The position numbers were made by a program, and so were the translations under genes. Below are positions 1-8,648 of a stretch of DNA of 59,465 bases, piece by piece. The stretch covers positions 1-59,465 of the forward strand of contig JAUWHR010000028.1 of the NCBI GenBank assembly GCA_030605795.1. Reading direction: 5' to 3'. The notes below the pieces were generated by a model. That model was given only the letters and a program-made list of their open reading frames with translations. It did no database searches and was not told where the DNA came from. The stretch's first letter is position 1. Every line of letters begins with the position of its first letter. The DNA is from Anaerolineae bacterium. GTDB lineage: Bacteria; Chloroflexota; Anaerolineae; Anaerolineales; E44-bin32.

Positions 1-212
1 ATCCGATCTATGATCAGGCGGTGGAGGTAGTGCGAAATATGCGCCGGGCTTCGATCTCGCTGCTTCAACGGCGACTGCGCATTGGTTATACTCGTGCCGC
101 CAGACTGATCGACCAAATGGAGGAACGAGGTATCGTTGGGCCCGCGCAGAGCGGTTCGCAACCACGTGAAGTGCTCGATTACGGCGAGCTAACTCTATCA
201 AGTGAGGACTAA
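1..212 (+). CDS. ftsK: DNA translocase FtsK, C-terminal end (partial)
   Basis: The reading frame is open from the first bases of the window and ends at the stop at 210-212, so only the last 70 or so residues are present. They form the winged-helix gamma domain of FtsK/SpoIIIE translocases: an [20 protein letters not shown] helix pair followed by [20 protein letters not shown], which in this family reads KOPS-type polar DNA motifs and directs the motor towards dif. The motor domain lies upstream, outside the window. The frame is followed by a perfect 16-bp hairpin. The family assignment is confident; whether this is FtsK or an SpoIIIE-like paralogue cannot be decided from the tail. Confidence 0.88.
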   Translation, partial: PIYDQAVEVVRNMRRASISLLQRRLRIGYTRAARLIDQMEERGIVGPAQSGSQPREVLDYGELTLSSED

Positions 213-243
213 TACTTGGGCGTGCTTGGTGTCCCCCTCTTTG

Positions 244-276
244 ACCTCCCCGCGAGCTTAAAGCTCGCGGGGAGGT
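244..276 (+). terminator. Perfect 16-bp hairpin after ftsK
   Basis: The arms at 244-259 and 261-276 are perfectly complementary and GC-rich, with CTCCCCGCGAGC in the left arm. No clear T-run follows, so it may act as a hairpin terminator or an mRNA 3' stabiliser. It stands 31 bases after the ftsK stop. The rest of the gap up to 476 is AT-richer leader sequence for the BMP operon. Confidence 0.6.
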
Positions 277-476
277 GAGATCGGCGATTTACTCAGGCAA
301 AGGGAAAGAGAAAGTTTGCAACTGCTTTGCTACCGTGTTATTATTCCAACAATCCTTTTTTGGAAATAGCTGGTATAAAGGATAGATTATTAGGAAAGGA
401 GTGAGCCTAGGGAAACTTAACCATACTGTATCCTAATGAGAAACCGTGATAACTCTCTTTTGAGGAGGAGTGAGAA

Positions 477-1604
477 ATGAAGAAATTGTATGCCGTCCTT
501 TCGTTGTTGCTCCTAGCGTCATTTGTGCTGGGGGGTTGCGCGAAGGCGACCGAGGAACCTGCGCCGCCTGAGCCGACACCGGTACCCTTCCGAGTTGGCT
601 TTGTCACCGACACCGGCGGCATCGACGATAAGAGCTTCAACACCGCGCAGTGGTTGGGTGTCGAGCGCGCCATCGAAGAGTTGGGCGTCGAAGCCCAATT
701 CATCCAGTCCGACGAGGCCAGCCAGTACGTTCCTAACCTAACCGAGTTTGCCAGCCAGGGCTACGATCTGATCATCGGCTCCGGCTGGGCACTCGGTGGT
801 GCGTTGGCCGAGGTGGCGAACCAATATCCGGACATCATGTTCACGATCGTTGACAGCTCATATCCGAATCCCTTTGGTGTTCCTGAGGGCGTCATCGGAC
901 AAGCCGAGTGCATCCCGAACGTGATGGGCCAGGTCTTTAAGACCGACCAGGCAGCCTTCCTTGCCGGGTATTTGGCGGCTGGCATGACCCAGACCAACAA
1001 GATCGGTTACTTTGGTGGAGCGCCTTATCCGACAGTCACCATCTTTGGCGTTGGATTCCAGGCCGGCATGGAGCACTATAACAGCGTGCACGGCACCGCC
1101 GTCGTTCTTACCGGATGGGACAATGCGACTGGCGAGGGCCTCTTCACCGGCGACTTCATGGACCTGACCAAGGGTCGAGACTCGACCGAGGCGCTGTTCG
1201 ACGAGGGTGCTGACATCTTCATCCCGGTCGGGGGCTTGATTGGAGCGCCCGGCATGGATGTGGCCCGCGAGCGCGGTGGCTACGGCATCTGGGTGGACTT
1301 CGATGCCTATGACCTCCTGTCGGAGGCTCGAGACGTCATGCTGACCAGCGTGATGAAGAACATGGGGAACTCAGTGTTCGACGTGATCGAGAGCGGTGTG
1401 AACGGCACCTTCGCAGGCTGCACCGACTATGTCGGTACGATTGCCAACGGTGGCGTCGGACTTGCTTCCTACCACGACCTCGAGGATGCGATCCCCGATG
1501 CTCTGAAAGCCGAGATCGAAGCTCTTACAGAACAGATCCGCACAGGCGAGATCACAGACACAGGCTGCGTCTCATATCCGCAGCATTGCGGTGGTCTGTA
1601 CTAA
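477..1604 (+). CDS. BMP-family ABC transporter substrate-binding lipoprotein
   Basis: This is the extracytoplasmic binding protein of an ABC importer. Residues 1-20 are a lipoprotein signal peptide ending in the lipobox LGGC, so the mature protein is lipid-anchored at its cysteine. The body matches the BmpA/Med/PnrA family: RVGFVTDTGGIDDKSFN near the start, then FTIVDS and YFGGAPYPTVTIFGVGFQAG. Characterised relatives bind purine nucleosides. A strong GAGGAG ribosome site precedes the ATG at 477. The ATPase and two permeases follow on the same strand after a hairpin. The length of 375 aa is normal. The substrate is inferred from the family and could be another nucleoside-like molecule. Confidence 0.92.
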   Translation: MKKLYAVLSLLLLASFVLGGCAKATEEPAPPEPTPVPFRVGFVTDTGGIDDKSFNTAQWLGVERAIEELGVEAQFIQSDEASQYVPNLTEFASQGYDLIIGSGWALGGALAEVANQYPDIMFTIVDSSYPNPFGVPEGVIGQAECIPNVMGQVFKTDQAAFLAGYLAAGMTQTNKIGYFGGAPYPTVTIFGVGFQAGMEHYNSVHGTAVVLTGWDNATGEGLFTGDFMDLTKGRDSTEALFDEGADIFIPVGGLIGAPGMDVARERGGYGIWVDFDAYDLLSEARDVMLTSVMKNMGNSVFDVIESGVNGTFAGCTDYVGTIANGGVGLASYHDLEDAIPDALKAEIEALTEQIRTGEITDTGCVSYPQHCGGLY

Positions 1605-1644
1605 GGGTCGTGCTGGTTGGAGTAGCAAGCACAACTCTGGAATA

Positions 1645-1675
1645 AACCAGGCGGTGCCCGGGGCACCGCCTGGTT
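1645..1675 (+). terminator. Hairpin between binding protein and ATPase
   Basis: A perfect 15-bp inverted repeat (arms 1645-1659 and 1661-1675, GGCGGTGCCC core) lies between the lipoprotein and ATPase genes, with no T-run after it. Such intra-operon hairpins commonly protect the upstream binding-protein mRNA or lower downstream read-through, giving an excess of binding protein. The role is inferred from position. Confidence 0.55.
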
Positions 1676-1737
1676 ACACACATCCCTTCCGTGCTTGCTC
1701 CACCTCGCGGGAGGGAATAACACCATGGAGCAAGTCT

Positions 1738-3273
1738 ATGGCACCCGTGCTGGAGCTACGTGGCGTCAGCAAGTCCTTCCCAGGGGTGTTGGCGAACGAC
1801 AATATCGATCTAACCCTCAACCAAGGGGAGATTCTGGCTTTGCTGGGCGAGAACGGAGCCGGCAAGACCACGTTGATGAACATCCTCTACGGCCTCTACA
1901 CCCTCGATGATGGTGAGATATTCATTCGCGGCCAGGAAGTTGATATCCACGATTCCAACGACGCCATTGAGCAAGGCATTGGCATGGTGCACCAGCATTT
2001 CATGCTCGTCCCCGTTTTCACCGTGACGGAGAATGTGATGCTGGGCGTTGAGTCGACCAGGGCGGGCGTTTTCCTTGACCGGGAGACAGCTGCAAAACGC
2101 ATCCGAGAGATCTCGTCCCGCTTTGGACTTCAAGTCGATCCGAACGCAATGATCGAAGACCTTCCCGTTGGCATACAACAGCGGGTCGAAATCATCAAGA
2201 TCTTGTATCGTGAGGCCGAGATCCTGATCTTCGATGAACCGACGGCTGTGCTTACTCCGCAAGAGGCCGAGGAGCTTTTTAAGGTCTTTCGTTCCCTTGT
2301 TGATCAAGGCAAGTCCTTGATATTCATCACCCATAAGCTGAAGGAAGTATTGGCGATCGCTGACCGTATCGCGGTGCTTCGCGATGGACGATTGGCTGGG
2401 GTTACAACACCCAAGGAGGCCACCGAAGCATCTCTGGCGAAAATGATGGTGGGGCGCGAAGTAATCCTTAGGGTGGATAAGAAGCCTCCTCAATTGGGTG
2501 AAGTCGTGCTGGAGGTTGAAAACCTCAGAGTGCAGGATGAACGAGGCTTGCGGGCGGTTGATGATGTCAGCCTTCAAGTGCGCGAGGGCGAGGTGCTGGG
2601 TATTGCTGGCGTTCAGGGGAATGGACAGACGGAGCTTGTGGAAGCCCTGGTCGGGTTGCGAAAGATCGAGAGTGGAATGGTGAAGATCTTGGGGAAAGAT
2701 ACCACCCACGCATTGCCCAGGGAGATCACTGAAGCGGGCACGGCCCATGTCCCCGAGGACCGTCAGCAGGACGGACTGGTGCTTTCCTTCCCCGTTGTGG
2801 ACAACCTGGTGCTGAACACATATTATTTGCCACCTTTCGCCAAAGGCATTTCCCTTAAGCACGATGAGATCGAAAAAGCTGGATTGAAGCGGGTGGAGCT
2901 CTTCGATATTCGAACCCCGAGCATTTTCTTGCCCACCTCGAACCTCTCCGGTGGAAACCAACAGAAGGTGATCGTGGCCCGTGAGTTCTCACGCCCGATC
3001 AGGTTATTGATTGCCTCACAGCCTACACGAGGCTTGGACATCGGTTCGATCGAGTACATTCACAGACGCATCTTGCAGAAGCGCGATGAAGGTTGCGCAG
3101 TGCTCTTAGTCTCACCCGAACTCGACGAGATCATGGGCCTCTCCGATCGCATCGCGGTGATATTTGAGGGGAATATACTCGGCATCATGCCGGCCGATGA
3201 GGCTACCAAAGAGAGACTGGGCCTCTTGATGGCAGGTATCCAGGAAAAGGAACCCGCAGCGGTCGTCGCATAG
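1738..3273 (+). CDS. BMP-type ABC transporter, double ATPase
   Basis: This cytoplasmic motor of the importer carries two fused ABC domains (511 aa), as in the ribose/BMP transporter class. The first half has Walker A GENGAGKTT at about residue 37, a modified signature VGIQQRVEI and Walker B ILIFDEPTAVL. The second half has a degenerate Walker A (GVQGNGQTE), the signature LSGGNQQKV and a Walker B without its usual acidic residues (LLIASQPTRGLD), so probably one competent and one structural site. The frame is open upstream to 1591, but homology starts at MAPVLELRGVSK (1738). The GGGAGGG upstream is rather distant, so the start is only moderately certain. It lies between the lipoprotein and the permeases. 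Confidence 0.9.
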   Translation: MAPVLELRGVSKSFPGVLANDNIDLTLNQGEILALLGENGAGKTTLMNILYGLYTLDDGEIFIRGQEVDIHDSNDAIEQGIGMVHQHFMLVPVFTVTENVMLGVESTRAGVFLDRETAAKRIREISSRFGLQVDPNAMIEDLPVGIQQRVEIIKILYREAEILIFDEPTAVLTPQEAEELFKVFRSLVDQGKSLIFITHKLKEVLAIADRIAVLRDGRLAGVTTPKEATEASLAKMMVGREVILRVDKKPPQLGEVVLEVENLRVQDERGLRAVDDVSLQVREGEVLGIAGVQGNGQTELVEALVGLRKIESGMVKILGKDTTHALPREITEAGTAHVPEDRQQDGLVLSFPVVDNLVLNTYYLPPFAKGISLKHDEIEKAGLKRVELFDIRTPSIFLPTSNLSGGNQQKVIVAREFSRPIRLLIASQPTRGLDIGSIEYIHRRILQKRDEGCAVLLVSPELDEIMGLSDRIAVIFEGNILGIMPADEATKERLGLLMAGIQEKEPAAVVA

Positions 3274-3316
3274 GCGAAGCTTTCTTCCCCTTTATTGTCA
3301 CAAGGAGGCGGTCCCA

Positions 3317-4597
3317 TTGAGCGAGAAACCTGCCATCTCTGAAACCGCCGAAACCACGGCCGAGCCCAAGAGGAACTTCCTCCAGCGCATCTTTGTCAGA
3401 TCAGGAAAGTTCTCCTCACTGCTGTTGCCGATCTTGGCGGTGTTTTCGGCTCTAGTGATTGGGGCAATCATCATCGCGGTTTCCACACCGGATGTGCTTT
3501 CTGCATGGAAGGGTCTCTTCCAAGATCCTCTTGGTGCCTTATCGATCACTTGGATCACCGTGCGTGATGCTTACGCTGCGCTACTTGAGGGATCCTTTGG
3601 CCAGCCAACGCGAATTGTGGAGGCTTTCGAAACTTGGAGGGCGACCGGGGAGACCAGGCCCCTACTCGATGCATTCCGGCCAATAAGCGAGAGCCTAGTG
3701 CTCACAACGCCTTACATCTTTGCTGGCTTGGCAGTGGCGTTGGGGTTCAGGGGCGGCTTGTTCAACATTGGCGCCGAGGGTCAGTTGTTCGTGGGAGGAT
3801 TGGCCTCGGCCCTTGTGGGCTATTCCCTCACGAACTTGCCATGGTATGTTCACCTGCCGCTGGCGCTGCTGGCAGGGATTGCTGCAGGTGCTATCTGGGG
3901 AGCGATTCCTGGTTTCCTAAAGGCACGCACTGGAGCCCATGAGGTCATCAACACCATCATGATGAATTACGTGGCCTTCCGGCTGACCGATTACTTGCTA
4001 CTTGGGCCCATGTCACGCCCGGATGGTATGCCGATGACGCCGTTGATTAGCCCCAATGCGTACTTGCCCACACTGTTTCCAACGCCCATGCGAGTGCATG
4101 TCGGCTTCCTTTTATCATTGGCCGTGGCTGGTTTGGTCTATTGGTTCCTGTGGAAGACCACGCTCGGGATGGAGATCCGCATGGTGGGCGCCAATCCGAA
4201 GGCAGCTCGCTATTCTGGGGTGCGCGTGAGCTCGATCATAGTGCTCACCATGGCGTTGAGCGGTGCGTTGGGTGGATTGGCGGGGGCCAGCCAGATCTTG
4301 GGCGTTGATCACCAGATGGTGCGGACTTTCTCGTCGGGCTTTGGCTTTGACTCGATTGCGCTGGCCTTGCTAGGAAACAGCCATCCAGTGGGAGTGGTGC
4401 TGGCCTCCCTCCTGTTTGGGTTCATGCGCGCGGGTGCGGCAAGGATGCAATCTCTGGCCAATGTGCCCGTGGAAATCATTCGCATTCTCCAGGCCATCGT
4501 GATTATCTTTGTGGCTGCGCCGGAGATCATGCGCGGTATATACCGATTGAAGGCCATCCGCAAGGGTGAGGGGGCCATCAAGAGAGGTTGGGGTTAA
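3317..4597 (+). CDS. BMP-type ABC transporter permease 1
   Basis: This is an integral membrane subunit of the importer (426 aa) of the BPD_transp_2 family, the permease type paired with BMP-binding proteins. It has a cytoplasmic N-terminus, a first membrane span around residues 32-54, then a long extracytoplasmic stretch and a bundle of about eight more spans. The central family signature GFRGGLFNIGAEGQL is followed by GAHEVINTIMMNYVAF, the expected coupling region. A TTG start at 3317 is preceded at the right distance by AAGGAGGC. The second permease follows 12 bases after its stop, so the two are co-translated. No defects are visible. Confidence 0.92.
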   Translation: MSEKPAISETAETTAEPKRNFLQRIFVRSGKFSSLLLPILAVFSALVIGAIIIAVSTPDVLSAWKGLFQDPLGALSITWITVRDAYAALLEGSFGQPTRIVEAFETWRATGETRPLLDAFRPISESLVLTTPYIFAGLAVALGFRGGLFNIGAEGQLFVGGLASALVGYSLTNLPWYVHLPLALLAGIAAGAIWGAIPGFLKARTGAHEVINTIMMNYVAFRLTDYLLLGPMSRPDGMPMTPLISPNAYLPTLFPTPMRVHVGFLLSLAVAGLVYWFLWKTTLGMEIRMVGANPKAARYSGVRVSSIIVLTMALSGALGGLAGASQILGVDHQMVRTFSSGFGFDSIALALLGNSHPVGVVLASLLFGFMRAGAARMQSLANVPVEIIRILQAIVIIFVAAPEIMRGIYRLKAIRKGEGAIKRGWG

Positions 4598-4609
4598 GAG
4601 GGAGACGAG

Positions 4610-5872
4610 ATGGCTGAGATCGCAGTTGAACGCAAAGCACTATTTGATCGCAAGCGAGTAGCATTCGGCATTGTACTGCTCGTCATGGCGACCCTGACCT
4701 TTCTCCTGTTGCCGGCGAGGAGCGAGGGGTTGACCTCGACTTTCGTCCTCACCAGCCGTCGAGGGGGCGTGGCCATCGAGGCTCCTGATCTGGTCTTGTC
4801 CACTTGGCCCACATTGCTTGTCATCGGCCTGGTTCTTGCCCTCGGTGGCATATGGCAGGCAATCAAGGGATTCAAGCACTCGGATCTTACCGTGGCACTG
4901 GGAGTGGGATTGATGATCATGGCCTTCCTCGTGTGGGCGGCGCGAGGAGCCTCGGTCAACCTTACGGGCATATTCGTGAGCAGCTTGGTTCGTGCCACCC
5001 CGATTGCGCTGGCGGCGCTCAGCGGCATCTACAGCGAACGGTCAGGTGTGGTGAACATCGCCATTGAAGGCATGATGCTGATGGGGGCCTTCGCGGCAGT
5101 TGTCGTGGCAAGCATCACGGACAACATGTTGCTGGGTATCGTGGGGGGTATGCTTGCCGGAATGCTCCTGGCTTTGATCCATGCTGTGCTTTCCATTCGC
5201 TACAGAGTGGATCAGATTGTGAGCGGCGCAAGCCTGATAATCCTGGCCCTGGGAACGACGAGCTATCTTCAGCGCGCAGTTCTCAATCTCAATCCTGAAT
5301 TGAATCAACCTGGGCCGGCAATCGCCGCCGTTCCCATTCCAGTCCTATGGAAGATCCCTGTTCTGGGGCCGGTGCTGTTCAACCTAAGCCCTATCATTTA
5401 CACAATGTTTGGACTACTGATCGTCACTCGTATCCTGATGAACAACACGCGCTGGGGATTGCGCGTGCGATCCGTAGGCGAGCACCCTCGAGCCGCCGAT
5501 ACGCTGGGCATCAATGTATTCCGCACGCGCTACATCAGCGTGTTGATCAGCGGTGCGATCGCCGGCTTGGCAGGCGCCTACATGAGCATCGGATCTGCAG
5601 CGCGATTCAACGAGGGGATGTCAGCTGGCAAGGGCTTCTTAGGGCTGGCGGCGATGATCTTCGGCAACTGGAATCCTGGGGGCGCATTCTTCGGATCGCT
5701 GGTTTTTGGCTTTTTCGACTCACTACAGGAGAAGCTGGCCTTGCTGCAGGTGGGCGTTGCCGGCGATCTCTTGGGAATGGCGCCGTACTTGGCAACCATG
5801 GTCGTGTTGGCCGGATTCATAGGGCGGTCGAGAATGCCGGCGGCGGATGGTCAACCGTATGAGAAGGAGTAG
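4610..5872 (+). CDS. BMP-type ABC transporter permease 2
   Basis: This second membrane subunit (420 aa) pairs with the preceding permease to form the pore. It has the same family core: SGVVNIAIEGMMLMGAF and VDQIVSGASLIILALG, with the EHP-containing loop VRSVGEHPRAADTLGI near the C-terminal third. About eight to ten membrane spans are apparent. The ATG at 4610 follows a GAGGGAGA ribosome site and lies 12 bases after the upstream stop. It is the last gene of the operon and is followed by a hairpin at 5948-5980. Confidence 0.92.
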   Translation: MAEIAVERKALFDRKRVAFGIVLLVMATLTFLLLPARSEGLTSTFVLTSRRGGVAIEAPDLVLSTWPTLLVIGLVLALGGIWQAIKGFKHSDLTVALGVGLMIMAFLVWAARGASVNLTGIFVSSLVRATPIALAALSGIYSERSGVVNIAIEGMMLMGAFAAVVVASITDNMLLGIVGGMLAGMLLALIHAVLSIRYRVDQIVSGASLIILALGTTSYLQRAVLNLNPELNQPGPAIAAVPIPVLWKIPVLGPVLFNLSPIIYTMFGLLIVTRILMNNTRWGLRVRSVGEHPRAADTLGINVFRTRYISVLISGAIAGLAGAYMSIGSAARFNEGMSAGKGFLGLAAMIFGNWNPGGAFFGSLVFGFFDSLQEKLALLQVGVAGDLLGMAPYLATMVVLAGFIGRSRMPAADGQPYEKE

Positions 5873-5947
5873 CTTATATATGTTTACGAGATCTGATTAG
5901 AACCCTCAACTTAATTAGATCTCAATTACTTGTGATGAGATTGAAAT

Positions 5948-5986
5948 GTTGGCCGGTGACATGCCACGTCACCGGCCAACTTATTT
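5948..5986 (+). terminator. Intrinsic terminator of the ABC importer operon
   Basis: A perfect 13-bp stem (5948-5960 with 5968-5980, core TTGGCCGGTGAC) has a 7-base loop and is followed by TTATTT. It is the first strong hairpin after the second permease. Confidence 0.75.
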
Positions 5987-6110
5987 GTGCGGGAAGGGTG
6001 GGAGCAGGTGGAACCATTTCAGGTGAACTTCATCTATCCATCTGCCAGAAACGGACACGATACATCCCAGAGTTGATCATCGAAGAGAAAGGCATAGGTT
6101 CAAGCTTCCT

Positions 6111-6233
6111 CTGGAGTCCAGAAGCTCTGCTTCTGGCCGCAAGCTTTTCTTGCGGACAACGAAGATGGCGGAGGTCACACCGATAGAGTCTTATGAAAAA
6201 AAACTGAGCACAAGCAGAGCTTGTGCACTCCAG
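6111..6233. repeat. Branched palindromic repeat between ABC operon and murJ
   Basis: An outer pair of arms (CTGGAGT at 6111-6117, ACTCCAG at 6227-6233) encloses three small perfect hairpins: 6118-6125/6129-6136 (CCAGAAGC), 6137-6143/6149-6155 (CCGCAAG) and 6208-6215/6219-6226 (GCACAAGC). The whole could fold as a multi-armed structure. There is no coding signal in 5873-6368. It looks like a REP-type intergenic repeat. Confidence 0.5.
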
Positions 6234-6368
6234 ATTCCAACTAATCTTGCCAGAACCCCTTTTTAAAAATAACAAGAAACGCAAGATTTCAATGGATGTG
6301 AGACGAGACTGCCGTTTTCATTCAGAGGTTTCACTTTCCTAAATAATATCATCAGCATGTGTCATGTC

Positions 6369-7988
6369 TTATTGGCCTTGTTCACTTCTCCGAGTGTAGC
6401 GGAGCAAAGCCAATGGTAAGCTGCGGATCTCCTCAATGCCGAGGAGCAGAGCCAATCCAAAGGAGATCACCCCGCCCAATAAGCCACCCCCGAGCAATAA
6501 GGTTATTCTTCCAGGATTTAGCAGAGCATCGAAAGCCAGAATCGAACCACCCATAACGATCGCGGCCAGCGCAGCCTTGCCCGCGTCAAGCAGGATACGT
6601 CGGGCGTCGACGCCTCGCCAGCGCAAATGCAGAATCGTCAGCCCGATCAGTGACTCTACGACCACTGCCACGCCGTTTGCCAGAGCCAATCCGCCATGTT
6701 CCAAGCCGCCCTCAATTAGGGGGCGCGCCAGCCAGATTGCCAACCCGACATTGAGTCCAGTGGTGAAAAAAGAAACCAAAAGTGGGGTCAAAGTGTCTTG
6801 TTGCGCGGCAAAGGCCCGCACCACTACCTCGAGCACGGATTGACTGATTAAGGCCAACGCGTAGAACTGCAGAGCGAAATATACCAACTCTGTGCTCTCA
6901 GCGGTGAACTCGCCGCCTTCAAATAAGATTCCGATAACTGGACGACCGAGGACGATCAACCCTACAGCCGCCGGGAGCGCCAGTGTGAGGATCGCCCGCA
7001 AGGCTCCGCTGAGGGCTTTGCGTTGAGCACTAACATCCCTCTGGGCAGCCAAAGCGGCCATGGTCGGGAATACGGCGATCCCGATCGCGGTACCGATCAA
7101 AGTCCAGGGTGTGTTCATCACCTGGAAAGCGTAGCGTAAGGACGATACCCGTCCTTCACCCAAGCCGGAGCCTAGGTTGGCGTTTAACCAATCGATGCTC
7201 GCGCGCGCCATCAGCAAGTCGATTACACGCGGCGCCATTAGAATCGCTACCCGCCTCAGCGCTGGACTACGCCAACCAAAGGTGAGACGCCAGCGGACCT
7301 GGTAGCGGACCATGCCTGGGATTTGGATCAGCAGGTGCAGCAGCGCACCCATGACTGCACCCCAGGCCAATCCAAAAATTCCTAGCGTAGGCTCTAGAAC
7401 CAGCGCGCCGAAGATTATCCCGGCACTGTACATGATCGGCGCAACCGCAGGTAGTAGGAAGTGCTGGTGAGCGTGTAGTATGCCGGTCAAGATGCTGCTG
7501 ATGGTGAATACAACAGTTGAAAGGAATAGGATCCGCATTAATTGGGCTGCAAGGCGTTGAACTTCAGATGGGAAGTGTGGCCCGATGCCCCACGGAGCAC
7601 TAACCAGAGTCGGGGCTAGTAGGGCTAGGATCAGCGAAAACAATCCGGTCAGGAGAAAGATCGAATTGATCACCTGGCTGGCGAGCCTGTTTGAGGCCCG
7701 CGTGTCGTCCTTGTTCAGGTGTTCGGTGTAGACCGGGATAAAAGCAAACGCTAGCGCCCCACCAGCCAGCATGGTGAATAAAATTTCGGGGATTCCATTG
7801 GCTGCCGTGTAAGCGTCCAGCACGGCGCTGGTGCCAAACTTGCCGGCGACGATACGTTGCCGCAACAACCCGACCAAGATCGAGGCGGCCAACCCTCCCA
7901 TCACGATAAGTGTTGAGCGCGCTACTCGTCCAATTAAGGTCCCTTTGGGTGTTGATGAGCTTGCCGTATTAATTTCAGTGTTATTCAT
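6369..7988 (-). CDS. murJ: Lipid II flippase MurJ (MviN)
   Basis: MurJ is the membrane flippase that moves the peptidoglycan precursor lipid II outward. This protein has 539 aa and roughly 14 hydrophobic segments. The N-terminal signature is intact: a first span, then LLRQRIVAGKFGTSAVLDAY and ARASIDWLN in the middle of the protein. FTMLAGGALAFAFIPVYTE is the conserved second-helix region. The start at 7988 gives a short polar N-terminus followed by a first span, as usual. It is transcribed towards the ABC operon and has a repeat array at its 5' side. MOP-superfamily polysaccharide exporters are the alternative, but the N-terminal motif favours MurJ. Confidence 0.92.
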   Translation of the reverse strand: MNNTEINTASSSTPKGTLIGRVARSTLIVMGGLAASILVGLLRQRIVAGKFGTSAVLDAYTAANGIPEILFTMLAGGALAFAFIPVYTEHLNKDDTRASNRLASQVINSIFLLTGLFSLILALLAPTLVSAPWGIGPHFPSEVQRLAAQLMRILFLSTVVFTISSILTGILHAHQHFLLPAVAPIMYSAGIIFGALVLEPTLGIFGLAWGAVMGALLHLLIQIPGMVRYQVRWRLTFGWRSPALRRVAILMAPRVIDLLMARASIDWLNANLGSGLGEGRVSSLRYAFQVMNTPWTLIGTAIGIAVFPTMAALAAQRDVSAQRKALSGALRAILTLALPAAVGLIVLGRPVIGILFEGGEFTAESTELVYFALQFYALALISQSVLEVVVRAFAAQQDTLTPLLVSFFTTGLNVGLAIWLARPLIEGGLEHGGLALANGVAVVVESLIGLTILHLRWRGVDARRILLDAGKAALAAIVMGGSILAFDALLNPGRITLLLGGGLLGGVISFGLALLLGIEEIRSLPLALLRYTRRSEQGQ

Positions 7989-8029
7989 GTTCAGGTCAGT
8001 GTCTCGTCAGTATGAATATGATGGGGTGA

Positions 8030-8610
8030 TGTCACTCCGAGCAACTATGTTGCGAGGAGTCTACACGCTATTAACTTCATTCCCTGACGATGCTCCGGAG
8101 GAAACCCTCCCCATTAATGTCACTCCGAGCAACTATGTTGCCAGGAGTCTCCACGCTACTAACTTCATTCCCTGACGATGCTCCGGAGGAGATCCCTCAC
8201 TCGCAGAGCTCGTTCGGGATGACATTCGGCCCTGGAAGTGTCATTCCTGAGCAACTGTGTTGCGAGGAGTCTCCACGCGATTAACTTCATTCCCTAACGA
8301 TGCTCCGGATGAGATCCTCCCCATTAATGTCACTCCGAGCAACTATGTTGCCAGGAGTCTCCACGCTATTAACTTCTTTCCCTGACGATGCTCCGGAGGA
8401 GATCCCTCACTCGCAGAGCTCGTTCGGGATGACATTCGGCCCCGGAAGTGTCACTCCGAGCAATTATGTTGCGAGGAGTCTCCACGCTACTAACTTCATT
8501 CCCTAATGATGCTCCGGAGGAGATCCCTCACTCGCAGAGCTCGTTCGGGATGACAGCCGACCAGGGAAGTGTCACTCCTGAGCTAGCCACGCGAGCGAGG
8601 AATCCCTGAG
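8030..8610. repeat. Tandem repeat array with alternating 121-bp and 88-bp units
   Basis: Units begin with TGTCACTCC or TGTCATTCC at 8030, 8118, 8239, 8328, 8449 and 8570. Long units end in CTCGTTCGGGATGACA, so unit ends are inverted with respect to each other. Two short units (from 8030 and 8328) lack about 33 bp that includes that end. The last unit is truncated and runs into a GCGAGGAATCCCT sequence. Several open frames cross the array, but they are translations of the repeat itself. It lies between the 5' end of murJ and the 3' end of the C39-like gene. Confidence 0.85.
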
Positions 8611-8648
8611 ATGATGTATTTTTTATATGATATAAGCCGGCATCGGCA

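Noticed and set aside
1810-2961. 383-codon open frame on the minus strand
   Set aside because: It is fully antisense to the ABC double ATPase, has no recognisable domain or ribosome site, and arises from codon bias of the true gene.
5932-6284. Two 84-codon frames in the ABC-murJ gap
   Set aside because: Both run through the terminator and the palindromic cluster, and their sequence is explained by those repeats.
8030-8610. CRISPR array
   Set aside because: Units are tandem with no unique spacers of constant size, unit lengths are 88 and 121 bp, and no cas genes are present.
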